Assembly: GCA_022266195.1 (NCBI GenBank)
Contig: WHVY01000003.1
Span: forward strand, 434,001-498,000
DNA length: 64,000 bases
Direction of reading: 5' to 3'
Origin: Tetranychus cinnabarinus
Taxonomy: Eukaryota > Arthropoda > Arachnida > Trombidiformes > Tetranychidae
A model generated the notes under the pieces. That model was given only the letters and a program-made list of their open reading frames with translations, made no database searches and was not told where the DNA came from. Positions 63,008-64,000 of the stretch are shown piece by piece (position 1 is the first letter of the stretch; each line of letters begins with the position of its first letter). Both the position numbers and the translations under genes were made by a program.

Positions 63008-63028
63008 TCATCATCATCATCATCATCA
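63008..63028 (+). repeat. (CAT)n microsatellite
   Basis: Seven consecutive CAT/ATC trinucleotides without interruption, outside any recognised gene. Confidence 0.8.
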
Positions 63029-64000
63029 ACATTATCTTCATCCCTACAATGATGGTTACATTGTTTACATCTTACCTTCAATGGTTTCACCCTTAAAATG
63101 GGTTCACGTTGAGTTGATAATGATTTTTATTTTACCTTTTTTTTCATTAAAAGCCTCTTGGATTGTAATCAAATTTGATGTTAATCATATTTGTCTTATT
63201 AAAATAACATTAGTTTTTATATTATTATTGGTAATGACTGTTGATGTTGATTGTCAAAATGGTTGGAAACAATGAGAATGAAAAATTTTGTTTGTCACTC
63301 ACTTTACTCGACTCTATTCAATGAAACATTTTAATATTGTAATCAACTATGCATTATATGCAACAATTTACGGTCCACTTATTAACCAACAACAAATTAA
63401 TAACTATTAATTTGTAAAACAATTGCTCACTTTTACTTAAAAGTTGCTCTTTTTTTCATTTTTTTGATTAATTGTCTTGCTTTAGTTGATTGTTTGCGCT
63501 TTGTTTTGTTTCCCATTTCAAATGCATTATGTATTGTAAAAGGAAACCTTTTTTTTACCTTCTTTTACATTGTATTAATAATCAATTTACAGTAACATTT
63601 ATTACATACCAAAATATTTGAGATATTTTAGATTTGCTTTAATTTCATTAATGCATACTTAAACCATTTAATTGTCAGGCAAAATTAAAGTCAATTAAAT
63701 GATAGTTAATATTGTTGAGGGAAAATTTTGTGCTAATAGATTTTTCAATGGTCCCTTAGTAGCGAGGTAAAAGTTGTAATGTCATCCTTTAATAGTGTCA
63801 CAGTGAGATTTAATTTGATTTTATCTATAATGTGTTGATTAAATTAACTCATATGAGTCAATTTACAGGTTTAACTGGCTCTAATAATGGTCAATTTAAC
63901 ACGTCTTACTTGGTTTTGGTGGATTCAATGAAGGATAAATGTAAAATAGTCATAAAGTTGTTGAACTTGCAACTCTACAACAAAGCAAAGTCTGATGTTG

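Larger units (their letters stand above)
56285..64000. other. Gene-poor stretch to window end
   Basis: No gene recognised. It would hold the promoter of the minus-strand ENaC gene at its left end. Features are simple repeats: GAT/GAA-rich 57556-57640, CAA-rich near 60770-60790 and (CAT)n at 63008-63028, plus A+T-rich spacer. The open frames are short, often from GTG/TTG starts, and hydrophobic by composition. Confidence 0.5.

Noticed and set aside
1..64000. tRNA, rRNA and CRISPR signals
   Set aside because: I found no T-loop-like GGTTCRANYCC block with a matching stem, no rRNA-like G+C-rich conserved sequence, and no regularly spaced short repeats. A covariance-model scan could still find a diverged tRNA.

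Overview
The window looks like nuclear DNA of an arthropod, most likely an acariform mite of the spider-mite type (Tetranychidae). That is an inference from gene content and style. The DNA is strongly A+T-rich, introns are short to medium with GTAAG/TTTCAG-type splice sites, and there are TATA-box promoters. One gene belongs to the gustatory-receptor-like 7TM family and has small phase-0 C-terminal exons. Another is a DEG/ENaC channel on a single large exon. Both families are known to be greatly expanded in spider mites. Nothing prokaryotic is present (no operons, CRISPR arrays or bacterial RNA genes).

Layout. 1-14.9 kb: long gene-poor stretch with a diverged tandem duplication near 12.1-12.6 kb and one weak orphan ORF near 5.2 kb. 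14.9-16.1 kb (minus): a GAS1-like protein with two GDNF/GAS1 cysteine domains, a signal peptide and a GPI-type tail. 16.1-26.1 kb: non-coding, with repeats, including a three-level nest: a dispersed repeat is split by a 908-bp element with perfect 19-bp inverted termini, which itself carries a 238-bp fold-back element. 26.1-29.3 kb (minus): SETDB1/eggless histone H3K9 methyltransferase in three coding exons, with an apparent missing base in exon 3. 30.5-33.8 kb (minus): a four-exon gustatory-receptor-like protein of 453 aa. 36.5-39.1 kb (plus): two tandem genes for small secreted histidine-rich proteins that share a Pro-Ile/Val-Pro motif and a phase-2 intron. The second gene has an apparent missing base, and a relic of a third copy lies at 43.5-43.8 kb. 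39.8-40.2 and 43.8-44.1 kb: a direct repeat, each copy ending in a CTCF-like motif. 45.1-45.5 kb (plus): a compact DDIT4/REDD1 (scylla/charybde-type) mTORC1 inhibitor behind a polypurine tract. 54.8-56.2 kb (minus): a DEG/ENaC sodium-channel subunit. 56.2-64 kb: no gene recognised.

The genes do not form one pathway. SETDB1 (heterochromatin), DDIT4 (stress signalling) and GAS1-like (cell-surface co-receptor) are conserved single genes. The gustatory-like receptor, the ENaC subunit and the His-rich secreted pair are lineage-expanded, environment-facing genes. The most novel item is the His-rich secreted family. The two apparent frameshifts (SETDB1 exon 3 and the second His-rich gene) each look like the loss of one base beside an A/T run, so assembly error must be excluded before either is called a mutation.
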